50,373 bases of DNA from Collinsella aerofaciens (GTDB lineage Bacteria > Actinomycetota > Coriobacteriia > Coriobacteriales > Coriobacteriaceae): contig NZ_WWSY01000014.1 of assembly GCF_009876115.1 (NCBI RefSeq), positions 1-50,373 of the forward strand. Direction: 5' to 3'. A program made the translations under genes and the position numbers. The notes beneath the pieces are model-generated. The model saw only the letters and a program-made list of their open reading frames with translations, was not told the origin of the DNA and did no database searches. Below are positions 25,141-34,626 of this stretch, one piece after another (position 1 is the first letter of the stretch; each line of letters begins with the position of its first letter).

Positions 25141-27039
25141 CTAATTCTTATCGGAGGCTTCGGCCTCGGCTGACTGTTCGGCGGTTTTCTCGGAATCTGA
25201 CTCGGAGGTGGATTTCTGATCGGTGTTGTCGCGAATCGTTTGCGCGTCAATCACCTGACGGGTCTGCTCCTCGTCAATCTGATGGCGGTACTTGGAAATG
25301 GTGTCCTGCGCATCGTCGACATTCGTTTGCGGAATGCCTGCCTTCAGGCGGTTTTGCGTGTCTTCGGGCAGGTCGGACAGTTTGATGCTGGTTTCGCTCT
25401 CGAGCCAGTGGAGTTCGACCCCGAGCGTCTTGCCGGGCAGGCCGCGCCAGACGGCGACATTGCCGTGGTAGGTTCCCAAGTAATAGGAGCCGGTGACGCC
25501 CGTGTATGCCCAGATGCCTGCTACCAGCACAAAGACAAGGGCCAAGATGGCGGCGATGGTGACATTGCGGCGTCGGAGGCGTTTTGCCTCGCGCATGACG
25601 CCGTCGTCGACCAGGTCGACGACCACCACGGTCACATTGTCGTGGCCGCCGGCGGCGAGCGCCGCGTCCACCAAGTTGTCGACACAGATCTGTGCGGTCG
25701 AGGACTGCGTAGCGATGTTCTCGATATCGCTATCGGGAATCATGCTCGAAAGACCGTCGGAGCACAGAATCAGGCGGTCGCCTTCCTCGATGTGCAGGGT
25801 AAAGTGGTCGGCATACATGGCGGGATCCGAGCCCAGCGCGCGGGTGATGACCGAGCGGTTGGGGTGGACGCGGGCCTCGTCGGCCGTAATCTCGCCGGCA
25901 TCCACGAGCTCCTCCACGTAGGAGTGGTCGCGGGTCACACGGATGAGCGTGCCCTCGTGGAGCAGGTAGGCGCGCGAGTCGCCCACGTGGGCGATGGCGA
26001 GCGTGTCGTTTTCGATGTAGGCGCAGGTGGCCGTGCATCCCATGCCGGGTTTGCCCAGGCCGTTGAGGGCGGCTTCGATCACGGCGGCGTTGGCGGCCTC
26101 GACGGCTGCGGCCAGGCGCGCGGCGTCGGCGAACTGCGGCGCCGTCTTGGCGATGGTCTCGACGGCGATGGAGGATGCCACCTCGCCGGCGGCGTGTCCT
26201 CCCATGCCGTCGCACACGCAAAAGAGCGGCGACTGCACCAGATAGGAGTCCTCATTGTGCGGGCGTACACATCCGACGTCGGAGCGGGCACCCCACATAA
26301 GCTGCGTGGTGGTGCCGGCGTCGTAGGTCGAGTCGGTTTCGATGCGCTCGTCGGTCAGCGGCTCAAAGCTCATGGTCGAGCCGGGATCTTTGAGCTTTGC
26401 CTCCACGGCGGCGACATCGATCTCGGCGGTGTCGCCGGGGGAGACGGTGTCGGCATCGTTGCCCGACTCGGCGTCGGAGATGTCCGGAAGGTTGAGATCT
26501 TCGGTTACGCGGTCGGCGGGATTGCCGTCCTGCTGCGGCTCGACAGCCGTCGGCTCGGGCGTCGCAAAGTGCGACGGCGCGGGCATGCTCTGGGGTTGAA
26601 CTGAGGGCTCGGGAGCTGCGGCGGGCGCGGCAACGGGCTGCTCGACTTCGGCAGGCGTTGCGGATGCGGGTACCGCCTCGCTTGTCGGGGCGACGGGGAA
26701 TACCGGCGCGGCAGGCTCGGGGGCTGCAAACACGGCAGCGCTCTCGTTAATCGCCTCGGCGACGGGCTCGGCAAAGTGAGCCGGTGCGGGCGTTGCCTCC
26801 GGTTCCGCCGACTGCTCGGCAGCGTGCGCGCCGATGGGGGCATCGAGCTGCTCGGTATCGGCGTCCTCGTCATCGACGAGTGTCGGATATTCTTGAGTTA
26901 CATGCGAAAGAGGCAGGGAGAACACCGTGTCCTCGGGCTCCACGGTCGCAGGGCGCGCCGGAGCGGCATGAGCCGGCGCAGCTGCGGGGGCAGTCGGCGT
27001 CTCGGGCATGGTTGCGGACTTGTTCTCCTCGTCGATCAT
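25141..27039 (-). CDS. pstP: PP2C-type Ser/Thr phosphatase (PstP-like) with long N-terminal disordered region, 632 aa
   Basis: It is the phosphatase partner of the kinases in this operon. Seen: residues 1 to about 225 are Ala/Pro/Glu-rich and of low complexity; then a PP2C domain with metal-binding motifs NEDSYL, CDGMGGHAAGE, GDSRAYL, CSDGLSSMI and HDNVTVVVVDL; one transmembrane helix (NVTIAAILALVFVLVAGIWA); and an extracellular stub of about 120 residues ending in Ser/Glu-rich sequence. Typical PstP has the catalytic domain at the very N-terminus, so the acidic extension is unusual. Its ATG overlaps the FHA gene stop (ATGA), which indicates coupled translation. Confidence 0.92.
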   Translation of the reverse strand: MIDEENKSATMPETPTAPAAAPAHAAPARPATVEPEDTVFSLPLSHVTQEYPTLVDDEDADTEQLDAPIGAHAAEQSAEPEATPAPAHFAEPVAEAINESAAVFAAPEPAAPVFPVAPTSEAVPASATPAEVEQPVAAPAAAPEPSVQPQSMPAPSHFATPEPTAVEPQQDGNPADRVTEDLNLPDISDAESGNDADTVSPGDTAEIDVAAVEAKLKDPGSTMSFEPLTDERIETDSTYDAGTTTQLMWGARSDVGCVRPHNEDSYLVQSPLFCVCDGMGGHAAGEVASSIAVETIAKTAPQFADAARLAAAVEAANAAVIEAALNGLGKPGMGCTATCAYIENDTLAIAHVGDSRAYLLHEGTLIRVTRDHSYVEELVDAGEITADEARVHPNRSVITRALGSDPAMYADHFTLHIEEGDRLILCSDGLSSMIPDSDIENIATQSSTAQICVDNLVDAALAAGGHDNVTVVVVDLVDDGVMREAKRLRRRNVTIAAILALVFVLVAGIWAYTGVTGSYYLGTYHGNVAVWRGLPGKTLGVELHWLESETSIKLSDLPEDTQNRLKAGIPQTNVDDAQDTISKYRHQIDEEQTRQVIDAQTIRDNTDQKSTSESDSEKTAEQSAEAEASDKN

Positions 27040-27452
27040 CGACGGTTCACCTTCATGACCACGTCGCCAATCTGGACCTCATCACCCTCGCGCAGCGTTG
27101 CGGGCTCCACCAGCTGACGGCCGTTAACGAGCGTGCCGTTCAGCGAGTTGAGGTCTTCGATGATGAGTGCCGGGCCCTGCAGCGAAAAGCGTGCGTGCGA
27201 GGCCGAGACAAACGGTTCGTTGATGCAGATGTCCGAGGACGGCGAGCGGCCCACGATGACGGGGCCGAGCATGTCTACATGGATGCCACGGATGCCGCGC
27301 GGACCCTTGTCCACATCGATCGTCCAGATAGCGGAGTCGCGGCGCTGGCCGCGTACGAGTCCCACGCCGGTTTTCATGACGGCGAACAGGAAGATGTAGA
27401 GCAGGGCGACCAGGACGATGCGGCCTGCAAAAAGGACGATATCGATGTTCAT
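27036..27452 (-). CDS. fhaB: Membrane-anchored FHA protein (FhaB/FipA-like), 138 aa
   Basis: An N-terminal transmembrane helix (about 4-30) is followed by a forkhead-associated domain with GRSPSSDI, SASHARF and the LNSLNGTLVN motif, which binds phosphothreonine. In mycobacteria the counterpart links PknB-type kinases to division and wall synthesis. Starts ATG after GGGGAT. It overlaps the phosphatase gene by 4 nt and follows fhaA by 6 nt. Confidence 0.92.
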   Translation of the reverse strand: MNIDIVLFAGRIVLVALLYIFLFAVMKTGVGLVRGQRRDSAIWTIDVDKGPRGIRGIHVDMLGPVIVGRSPSSDICINEPFVSASHARFSLQGPALIIEDLNSLNGTLVNGRQLVEPATLREGDEVQIGDVVMKVNRR

Positions 27453-27458
27453 AAGCGA

Positions 27459-28469
27459 CTATCCCCTAAATTCAAAGGTGCTCAGGCCAAACGTCAGCAG
27501 GTCGCCGTTGCGCAGCGGGCAGCGCGTGATGCGGCGGTTGTTGACGAGCGTGCCGTTGGTGGAATTGAGGTCCTCGATCGACCAGTCCGAACCGGTAAAG
27601 GTGAGTTGGGCGTGACGACGCGACACGTTGGGGTCGCGCAGGGCGATGTCCGAAACCGAACGCTCGCGACCGATGGTCACCTGCGCGGAAGTGATGCTGT
27701 GGCTCTCGCCGCTCACGACGTCGACGAGCTGGGCGAGTGGGCGCTGCGGGGCGCGGGTGCTCGCCATGTTGGAGGCAATACCGGCCGCGGCGCCAAGGCC
27801 CACGGCGGCGCCGGTCGCGGCGGCTCCGCCCATACCGGCGAGGGCGTCACGAGAGACGGTCTGCGGCACGGGGATGGGCGCGGCGGCGGGGTCGGGGGCG
27901 TTGGGCGCAAAGGGGTCGGCAACGGCGAGCGGGTCGGGAGCGGCGGCACGGGGCGCCGGCTGCTGGGGCATGGCGGCGGGGTGCTGTTGCTGCGGAGCGG
28001 CGAATTGCTGCTTGCCGGCGCGGGGGGCGCTGGCGGCGCGGCTTGCGGCCGAGTTGTTCTGACCCAGGCCATTCTGGTAAGCGCGCTCTTCCTCGTACAG
28101 ACGACCGAGCGTGGGGGCGTCGACGTTCTCGGCAAAGACCGAGAACTTACCGGCACGCAGCTGCGGGTCGATCATAAAGCGAACGAGGGGTTCGCCGACA
28201 AACACATACCGGCGCTTTTCGGCCTGCGCCTTCACAAACTCGCGGACTTCGCGCGAAAGCTCGGGGTAGAACGGGGCGAGCATGGGATCGTCGTCGGCGG
28301 CGATCAGGATGGTATAGAGTGCCGGCGCGGTGTTGACGCCGTTGATCACCAGAGTCTGATCCTCCATGTCGCGAGCGGCCTGCTTGGCAAGCTTCTTAAA
28401 GGAGAACGGGGCACGGGTGGCACCGAAGATGCCGGCCACGTGGTCCTCGAAGATGTTCAGGAAGTTCAC
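27459..28469 (-). CDS. fhaA: FHA-domain protein with DUF3662 (FhaA-like), 336 aa
   Basis: Residues 1 to about 115 form the DUF3662 domain found at the start of actinobacterial FhaA (MNFLNIFEDHVAGIFG). A linker rich in Ala, Pro and Gln covers about 145-235. A C-terminal FHA domain has GRERSVSDI, VSRRHAQL and LNSTNGTLVNN. In mycobacteria FhaA binds phosphorylated MviN and controls lipid II export; the same role is inferred here. The start is GTG and overlaps the kinase stop (GTGA). Confidence 0.92.
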   Translation of the reverse strand: MNFLNIFEDHVAGIFGATRAPFSFKKLAKQAARDMEDQTLVINGVNTAPALYTILIAADDDPMLAPFYPELSREVREFVKAQAEKRRYVFVGEPLVRFMIDPQLRAGKFSVFAENVDAPTLGRLYEEERAYQNGLGQNNSAASRAASAPRAGKQQFAAPQQQHPAAMPQQPAPRAAAPDPLAVADPFAPNAPDPAAAPIPVPQTVSRDALAGMGGAAATGAAVGLGAAAGIASNMASTRAPQRPLAQLVDVVSGESHSITSAQVTIGRERSVSDIALRDPNVSRRHAQLTFTGSDWSIEDLNSTNGTLVNNRRITRCPLRNGDLLTFGLSTFEFRG

Positions 28470-30319
28470 GAAAGATCACTCTCCGTATAGGTTCTTTGGT
28501 ATCCGAGCAAATATAGGCATATCCCAACGATTATAGAGGATAGGGTTCCCGCAACCGCCACCTTGACGACGACCGCGGCCGCAAGGCTGGCAATTTCCAT
28601 ATGGTGTGCAAGACAGAGCGACGCCGCGGTGCCTATTCCGCAGCCGGCGATGGCGGCGATTGCAGTCAGGTTCGAGCCCTGCACGGCACGCTTGGCATGG
28701 ACGTTGAGCAGCAGAGATGTCAGTGCAGCTGTCGCCGCGACGAGCACGACGGCAGCCCAGAAGAGCATGTCTCCCAGCGCCGCGGCAACATTGCCGAGCC
28801 CCAGCACGCCTCCGGCGGAAAGCGCAACCGTAGCCAGGCGGCCAAAAAGCGCGCCCATTCCCGTGGCGGCCGCGGCGCTTGCCGGGCCGAGCCAAAAGGC
28901 CGCGATGCCGGCGGCGACCCCGGCGGCAAGGAGGGCGTCGCCCGTTAGACAGCCAAGTGCCACCGCGCAGGTGAGCGCGGCGCTCGCGGCGGCCTCGGTG
29001 CGGCCCCAGGCGATCCACCAACCGGACATGGTGGCGGCAAAGAGCACCGCGACGGGCAGCATCGACAGGATGCCCTGCGCCTGCATGGTGGCGTTGGCCA
29101 TAAGTACCAAAAAGCCCACGGCCGAGATAGCCGAGCCAATCTGCGGGGCCAGGCCGGCGGCCGCCCCAATCGCGATGGCCGCGGCAATAAGTCCGGGAAG
29201 CGCCGCGACGCCAGCCGTCTGCATGATCAAAAAGCTAAAGGCACCACACGTTAGCGCCGAGATGGCGCGCATGGTGTAATCGCGCGCGTGGCTCCAGCGC
29301 GTGCCGGCCCAACCAAGCGCGGGGTCGACCTCGATGGTGTCGTCCTCATAGGGCAACGATTCGATATCGTCTGCCGCGCGCTCGTCATCCGACAGCTCGC
29401 CCACCATCTGCTCCAGGCTGCGACGGCCCTCGCGCACGCTGCCCAAGCCGGCGAGCAGCTGGTCGCAAAATGCCTCGATGCTGTTGGGGCGGTCTTGTGG
29501 CATGGGAGAGAGGGCGCTCATGAGCGCAGCCTCGGCTCCCGGGGGAAAGTGCGGGATGAGCTCGCTGGGGTAGGTGGCACCGCCGATGATGCGGTCGAGC
29601 GAGTCGCCGGGCGTGGCGGCCATAAAGGGAGCGCTGCCGCACAGGCCCTCGTAGATTACACAGGCGAGGGCAAAGACATCGGTGCGCTCGTCGACTGTGC
29701 CGGTCTCGATATCGAGCTGTTCGGGCGGCATGTAGCCGATGGTGCCGCCGCGCGAGCCGCCAAAGCCGCCGGCAGACGACAGCCGCGCCATGCCAAAGTC
29801 GGTGAGCTTTACATTGCCCGAGTGGTCGATGAGCACGTTGGCGGGCTTAATATCCAGGTGGAGCACGCCGTTGCTATGGGCGAAGGTGAGCGCCTGGCCC
29901 AGCGCGTCGGCAATTGCCGCGGCCTCGTCAAAGGTGAGCGAATGGCCATCCACGCGATGCAAAAACTCGGCCAATGACATACCGTCGACATACTCCATGA
30001 CCAGGTAGGCATAGGCGGTGTCGTGCGTAAAGTCGATAACCTGCACGATATTGGGATGTTGAAGCATGGCGGCGGTGTGTGCCTCGCGCAGGACATCCAT
30101 GATGTCGCTGGCGGGCATGCCGGCACCGCTTGTGAGGGGGATGCGCTTAATGGCGACGCGACGGCGCAGGTGCGTGTCGCGGCAGATCTCGATGGAGCCA
30201 AAACCGCCGGTCGCAAGCGTCTCGAGCGGCTGGAACCGCTTGAGCAGCTCGCGAGAGCTGGTGCCCTCCAAGGGAACGTCCGGCGAGAACCGGGCGGTAT
30301 GTTGCGAGAAAAGCGGCAT
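28466..30319 (-). CDS. Membrane Ser/Thr protein kinase with multi-helix C-terminus, 617 aa
   Basis: This is the first gene of the cluster. Seen: kinase domain residues about 30-290 with glycine loop LATGGFGSIE, Lys58 in VAIKR, the catalytic loop HLDIKPANV, DFG in TDFGMARL, and PPEQ. The HRD arginine is replaced by Leu (non-RD kinase), so activation-loop control may differ from PknB. After an acidic linker, about eight hydrophobic helices rich in Ala and Gly fill residues 355-605. It occupies the position of PknA but has a very different C-terminal half. ATG 30319 is used (GAGGG 6 nt upstream) rather than TTG 30325. It overlaps fhaA at GTGA. Confidence 0.88.
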   Translation of the reverse strand: MPLFSQHTARFSPDVPLEGTSSRELLKRFQPLETLATGGFGSIEICRDTHLRRRVAIKRIPLTSGAGMPASDIMDVLREAHTAAMLQHPNIVQVIDFTHDTAYAYLVMEYVDGMSLAEFLHRVDGHSLTFDEAAAIADALGQALTFAHSNGVLHLDIKPANVLIDHSGNVKLTDFGMARLSSAGGFGGSRGGTIGYMPPEQLDIETGTVDERTDVFALACVIYEGLCGSAPFMAATPGDSLDRIIGGATYPSELIPHFPPGAEAALMSALSPMPQDRPNSIEAFCDQLLAGLGSVREGRRSLEQMVGELSDDERAADDIESLPYEDDTIEVDPALGWAGTRWSHARDYTMRAISALTCGAFSFLIMQTAGVAALPGLIAAAIAIGAAAGLAPQIGSAISAVGFLVLMANATMQAQGILSMLPVAVLFAATMSGWWIAWGRTEAAASAALTCAVALGCLTGDALLAAGVAAGIAAFWLGPASAAAATGMGALFGRLATVALSAGGVLGLGNVAAALGDMLFWAAVVLVAATAALTSLLLNVHAKRAVQGSNLTAIAAIAGCGIGTAASLCLAHHMEIASLAAAVVVKVAVAGTLSSIIVGICLYLLGYQRTYTESDLS

Positions 30320-30461
30320 GGCCAACCCTCGTGCGTTTAAAGTTCGTTTGCGAGCGGCAGGCGCGGAGCCGAGCCGTTCGCGGTGGCATAGATGCTGCTA
30401 GTTTAGCACGCTCGGGCGCATGGTGAAGGTAGCGGGGCGAGGCGGCCTGTCTGACTTGGCC

Positions 30462-31178
30462 TTAGCGCTTCTTCTTGTTCTTCTTCTGCTTGCGTTGCTT
30501 GCCCTTGGTCTCCTGGGGCTGGTCGCCCTGCTTGGCCTCGGCAGCGGCCTTCTCAGCCTTCATCTTCTTGCGTTTGGTCTCGATGCGCAGCTTTTTGTTG
30601 ATGCGCGCCTTAAGGAAGGAGCCAAACTGCTCGGCATCACCACGCACAAAGGTGTCCTTAGGGATCGTCACGCCCTGGTCGGCGAACATGGCCACAAAGA
30701 TGCGCTCGCCGTCGAGTACGTGGTCGAGCTTCTCAAACGGGAAGAACTGCGACTTGCCGCTCTTGCCCCAGACCATCAGGCCGTCCTCGTTGGCGGCGAC
30801 GCGGCGGTAGCGGCCGCCCATGGATTCGTCTGCCTCGACGGCATCGATAAAGTCGCGCGCGAGCGTATGGTGCAGATTTTTGCTCCACCAGGCCAAAAAG
30901 GCGCCGAATACGATCAGGACGACGCCGAACTTGATCCAGCTGCCGCCGGCCACCAGCATGCCGATGCCGATGAGCGCGGCAATCGCGGCGGCGACATACA
31001 GGGAGCCGCGGCGCCTGGGCGAGGCGACCAGACGGGCGAAATCGGTGACGAGGTCGTTTTCGTACTGATACTCGTTGAGGTACAGGACGCCATCGTCGGC
31101 TGCTGCCTGCGTCTCGAGCGCGACCTCGACCTGGTCGGCTGCTTCGGAGGGAACGAGGTTGCTCTCTGCGTCTGCCAT
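30462..31178 (-). CDS. YcxB-like two-helix membrane protein, 238 aa
   Basis: Seen: an acidic N-terminus, two adjacent transmembrane helices at about 60-100 (VAAAIAALIGIGMLVAGG and FGVVLIVFGAFLAWW), a cytoplasmic domain with the FFPFEKLDHV and VTIPKDTFVRGD stretches of the YcxB-like family, and a strongly basic Lys/Gln tail. Function of the family is unknown. It is divergent from dnaX, with 115 bp between them. Confidence 0.75.
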   Translation of the reverse strand: MADAESNLVPSEAADQVEVALETQAAADDGVLYLNEYQYENDLVTDFARLVASPRRRGSLYVAAAIAALIGIGMLVAGGSWIKFGVVLIVFGAFLAWWSKNLHHTLARDFIDAVEADESMGGRYRRVAANEDGLMVWGKSGKSQFFPFEKLDHVLDGERIFVAMFADQGVTIPKDTFVRGDAEQFGSFLKARINKKLRIETKRKKMKAEKAAAEAKQGDQPQETKGKQRKQKKNKKKR

Positions 31179-31293
31179 GCTCTTTGGACTCCTATCGCGA
31201 CGGGCTCGCCGTACGGGTTATTATGGATGCAGTATGCCGTGCGACCGCATGGCCGCCGCGGCAACAAGACTCAGTATACCCGGGGGAGCACCC

Positions 31294-33792
31294 ATGGAAT
31301 CGTTGTACCGAAAGTATCGCCCGCTCACCTTCGACTCCGTGGTGGGCCAGCAGCATATCGTCTCGACGCTCGAGCACGCCATCACCGAGGGGCGCCTGTC
31401 CCACGCGTACCTGTTCTGCGGACCGCGCGGCACGGGCAAGACCACCATGGCGCGCATTTTGGCCAAGGCGCTGCTGTGCCGCAATGCCGAGGCGGCGCGC
31501 GCCGAGGGTGCGAGCGGCTGCATGCCCGATGGCACCTGCGAGGAGTGCGAGCTCATCGCCGAAGGCAACCACCCCGATGTCTACGAGCTCGATGCCGCAA
31601 GCCGTACCGGCGTAGACAACGTGCGCGAGGAGATCATCAACTCCGTTAACTTTGCCCCGGTGCGTGGCAAGTACAAGATCTATATCATCGACGAGGTCCA
31701 CATGCTCACGACGGCGGCGTTTAACGCGCTGCTCAAGACGCTCGAGGAGCCGCCGGCGCACGTGATCTTTGTGCTGTGCACCACCGACCCGCAAAAGATT
31801 CTGGAGACCATCCTTTCGCGCTGTCAGCGCTTCGATTTCCACCGCATCGGTAACGAGGATATCGAGCGCCGCCTGGCATACGTGTGCGAGCAGGAGGGCT
31901 TCGACTACGACGACGAGGCGCTTGCCATCGTGGCGCGCCATGCCAAGGGCGGCATGCGCGATGCGCTCTCCACGCTGGAGCAGCTGAGCGTCTTCGGCAA
32001 CGGCACCGTGCATGCGGACGATGCCCGCTCACTTTTGGGCGAAGTTTCGGACCAGATTCTGGGAGAGTTTACGCGCGCCATTGCCGATCGTGATGTCGCC
32101 GAGCTCTATGGGCTTATTCGCGCGCAGGTCGAGGAAGGTAACGATCTGCTGGAACTGACGCGCGACCTGGTGGCGCACGTGCGCGACGTGTATGTTGCCT
32201 GCGTTGCCGGTGCCCGTGCTGAGTTGTTTGAGGGCGGTGTCGAGCAGGCCGAGGCGCTTGCAGCCGAGGCCGCTGCCTTTGGCGAGCATCCTGCCGATCG
32301 TTTGGCTCGCGTGCTGACCGTGCTCGACGATGCCGCCTTGGAGATGAGGGGTGCGAGCGACGTGCGCCTGGTGCTCGAGATCGCCTGCACCCGCCTGACG
32401 CGTCCCGAGGCCGATTTAACGATTGAGGCTTTGGCCGAGCGCGTGGCTCGCTTGGAGGCCATGGTTGCCAACGCCGCCGTTCCGGCGAGCGTGGCTGCTG
32501 CTCAAGCGAGTGCGCCTGCGGCTGTCGCGGCTGCACCTGCGACGACACAACAACCGACGCTGATCTCGGGTACCCGAGCTGCTACTCCTGCGGCGACCGC
32601 CGCCCCCGCTGGTACGTCCGCGCGCCAGGGCGGTATGCCTTGGGACCGTGGTGCTGCTGTTCCGGCTGCCCAGCCTGCGTCCCGTTCTGCGTCCGTGTCA
32701 GCTTCCAAGCCTGCAGCGCCTGCACCTCAGTCTGCGCCGACTCCGACGCCTCAGCCCGTTGCGGCCCCCGCGCCTGCCACCGCTCCGGTACCTAAGCCCC
32801 AGTCCAACAACGCCGCCCAGGTTGCCGCCGCCGGTGCTGCCGAGACCCCCGCGGTTGAGGACGCCGGCGAGCTCCAGCGCAAATGGGCCGAGGTCGTCGA
32901 GCGCGTCAAGGCTCGTCAGGCCTCCTACGCAGGGCTTTTGCTCAACGCCCGCGCCACGGCCGACGACGGCTCCAAGCTCACGGTCTCGTTCCCCGCGGGT
33001 TCGACTTTTGCCATCAAGATGCTCGGTCGCGCCGATACGCAGTCGGTGGTCCTGCCGACGGTCTGCGCGGTCTTCGGTCGTCGTACCGTCGACTATGTCC
33101 TGGATGGGGGTGGCACGCCGGCTCCTCAACATGAGGAGCATTCTCCATCTGCACGGGCTGCGGTATCTGCGGACCCGCAACCCGTGTCCTCGGTGCCCCC
33201 TGCATCCTCGAGCGCCAGCGCGACGCAGCCAAAAGCGGCGCCGGTAGCGGCACCGACCCCGTCGGCGCCTGAACCCGCTGCGCCCAAACCGGCTGCTCCG
33301 ATCCCCGCGCCCAAGTCCGCTGCCGCGCCTGCGCCCAAGTCATCCGACCTGGCCAAGGCCCCTTGGCTGCGCTCCGACAACTCTGCCGGTGCTCCTGCCA
33401 CGGGCAAGCTCCCGACCGAGCCAGCGCCCCGAGCGCCCGAGCGCGCGTCCGTCCCCATGGCTCAGCCGCCTGCGCAGGCTGCGCCATGGGAATCCGAGCA
33501 GGTGCCCTACGACGATGCTATGGTCGGTGGTTTTGCTGCCGATGCCGGCGGGGATGATCTGCCCCCGTTCGACGTGCCGGGTGCGGCGTCCGCGACCAAG
33601 GCCGCTGCTGTGGCACCCGCAGCCTCTGCAAACGACGACGTCCCCGCCGCTCCCTGGGAATCCAATCCCGGTGCTGGCAGCCCCTTCGGCCATCAGGGCG
33701 CAGCCCCGAGCATCCCGCAGACCGAGGACGAGGCCAAGGCCCTCATCCGCAGCGTCTTTGGCCAGGCCACCATCTTCAAGCCGGTGGAGTAG
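31294..33792 (+). CDS. dnaX: DNA polymerase III subunits gamma/tau, 832 aa
   Basis: This is the clamp-loader ATPase of the replisome. Seen: Walker A GPRGTGKT at 43-50, the zinc-binding Cys62, Cys76, Cys82 and Cys85, Walker B IIDEVHM near 131-137, and the SRC sensor LSRCQRFDF. From about residue 400 a very long Ala/Pro-rich linker is broken by a compact domain (about 520-610) and runs to a C-terminal segment ending FGQATIFKPVE. The start ATG follows GGGGGAG and begins MESLYRKYRP as in the family; an in-frame extension into the intergenic region is rejected. ybaB and recR follow after one inserted opposite-strand gene, which keeps the common dnaX-ybaB-recR order. Confidence 0.97.
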   Translation: MESLYRKYRPLTFDSVVGQQHIVSTLEHAITEGRLSHAYLFCGPRGTGKTTMARILAKALLCRNAEAARAEGASGCMPDGTCEECELIAEGNHPDVYELDAASRTGVDNVREEIINSVNFAPVRGKYKIYIIDEVHMLTTAAFNALLKTLEEPPAHVIFVLCTTDPQKILETILSRCQRFDFHRIGNEDIERRLAYVCEQEGFDYDDEALAIVARHAKGGMRDALSTLEQLSVFGNGTVHADDARSLLGEVSDQILGEFTRAIADRDVAELYGLIRAQVEEGNDLLELTRDLVAHVRDVYVACVAGARAELFEGGVEQAEALAAEAAAFGEHPADRLARVLTVLDDAALEMRGASDVRLVLEIACTRLTRPEADLTIEALAERVARLEAMVANAAVPASVAAAQASAPAAVAAAPATTQQPTLISGTRAATPAATAAPAGTSARQGGMPWDRGAAVPAAQPASRSASVSASKPAAPAPQSAPTPTPQPVAAPAPATAPVPKPQSNNAAQVAAAGAAETPAVEDAGELQRKWAEVVERVKARQASYAGLLLNARATADDGSKLTVSFPAGSTFAIKMLGRADTQSVVLPTVCAVFGRRTVDYVLDGGGTPAPQHEEHSPSARAAVSADPQPVSSVPPASSSASATQPKAAPVAAPTPSAPEPAAPKPAAPIPAPKSAAAPAPKSSDLAKAPWLRSDNSAGAPATGKLPTEPAPRAPERASVPMAQPPAQAAPWESEQVPYDDAMVGGFAADAGGDDLPPFDVPGAASATKAAAVAPAASANDDVPAAPWESNPGAGSPFGHQGAAPSIPQTEDEAKALIRSVFGQATIFKPVE

Positions 33793-33813
33793 CTGCGCAG
33801 GCGGGTATACTGC

Positions 33814-34287
33814 TCAAGAAGAGGACCCCTTGTCCGGGCGCATCTGTATTTCGGACATGTGTAGTGTGGTGCCGCGTATGTCGCATTTGAGCAGACAGGT
33901 GCGTGACGGTCGGCCTAGGATGCTGAGGTCGATACGATACGTCGCATGGCCGTCCGTGTACTCGACTTGCTCGGCGTTGACGGTTGCTCCGATTGTAAAT
34001 AAAGAGCCCAGTTCGGCATCGACAATCTTGGAGTCCTTTATCTTGACCTTGAACTCTTGGTAGAGGGACGGGCTGTTGTAGTAAATGGTTCGGGTTCCGT
34101 CGGTGCATTCATCGGTCGTCTCCCATTTGACGACGGGCTGGTCCGAGCTGGCTATCAGCAGTTCTGCTCCAAAAGCTATGGCATGGGTGATGACAACCAG
34201 CAATGCCCAGCCGACAAAGAGATAGAGAACCACATATGCAACGGGGTGTTTTGAGCGGATGTTTTGGAGCGCGTCGGGGGCATTCAT
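33814..34287 (-). CDS. Hypothetical membrane-anchored protein, 157 aa
   Basis: One transmembrane helix (about residues 17-42, VVLYLFVGWALLVVITHAIA) precedes a polar extracytoplasmic domain with three cysteines. GGAGGTG is ideally placed before the ATG. The overall plan (N-terminal anchor, then a domain of about 110-180 residues) resembles the protein at 2827-3474, but I see no convincing sequence match. It interrupts the conserved dnaX-ybaB-recR order on the opposite strand. Function unknown. Confidence 0.65.
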   Translation of the reverse strand: MNAPDALQNIRSKHPVAYVVLYLFVGWALLVVITHAIAFGAELLIASSDQPVVKWETTDECTDGTRTIYYNSPSLYQEFKVKIKDSKIVDAELGSLFTIGATVNAEQVEYTDGHATYRIDLSILGRPSRTCLLKCDIRGTTLHMSEIQMRPDKGSSS

Positions 34288-34429
34288 GGGGCACCTCCAA
34301 ATTGCAATCTATGACAATCAAATTATACCCTGCCGCCATGTGCTCCGCCTCGAGCAGCGGTTTGGCATTTAGCTATTTAGTGGCACACATGAAATGCCGG
34401 ATTCGGCTCTACTAGATTGAGTATGCGAT

Positions 34430-34484
34430 ATTATGCAACCTTGCATAATTCGGCCTTGCATAATCTTTGCGCGTGGTTTGTATT
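34430..34484 (+). promoter_or_regulatory. ATTATGCAA palindrome and promoter upstream of ybaB
   Basis: ATTATGCAA (34430-34438) and TTGCATAAT (34441-34449) form an 18-bp palindrome with a 2-bp centre. A third half-site, TTGCATAAT, is at 34456-34464. The third site's TTGCAT can act as -35, with TGTATT at 34479 as -10 (spacer 17). A DNA-binding repressor acting on the ybaB-recR transcript is plausible. Nothing else stands out in 34288-34626. Confidence 0.5.
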
Positions 34485-34626
34485 GGAGGACATGTATATC
34501 GACTGAGGTAGCGTGTCCGCCCCGCTTGCTTGCCCCGCGCCGTGGTACGATTTTTGAGTTTGAAAGTCCCGTCGCGCTCCGGCTGCCCTTGCAGCTTGTC
34601 GCGCGGCCGCACGTAAAGGAGCCATC

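Noticed and set aside
31179..31293. Signal recognition particle RNA near dnaX
   Set aside because: The conserved GGAAGCAGC-type SRP Alu/S-domain words are absent from both flanks of dnaX.
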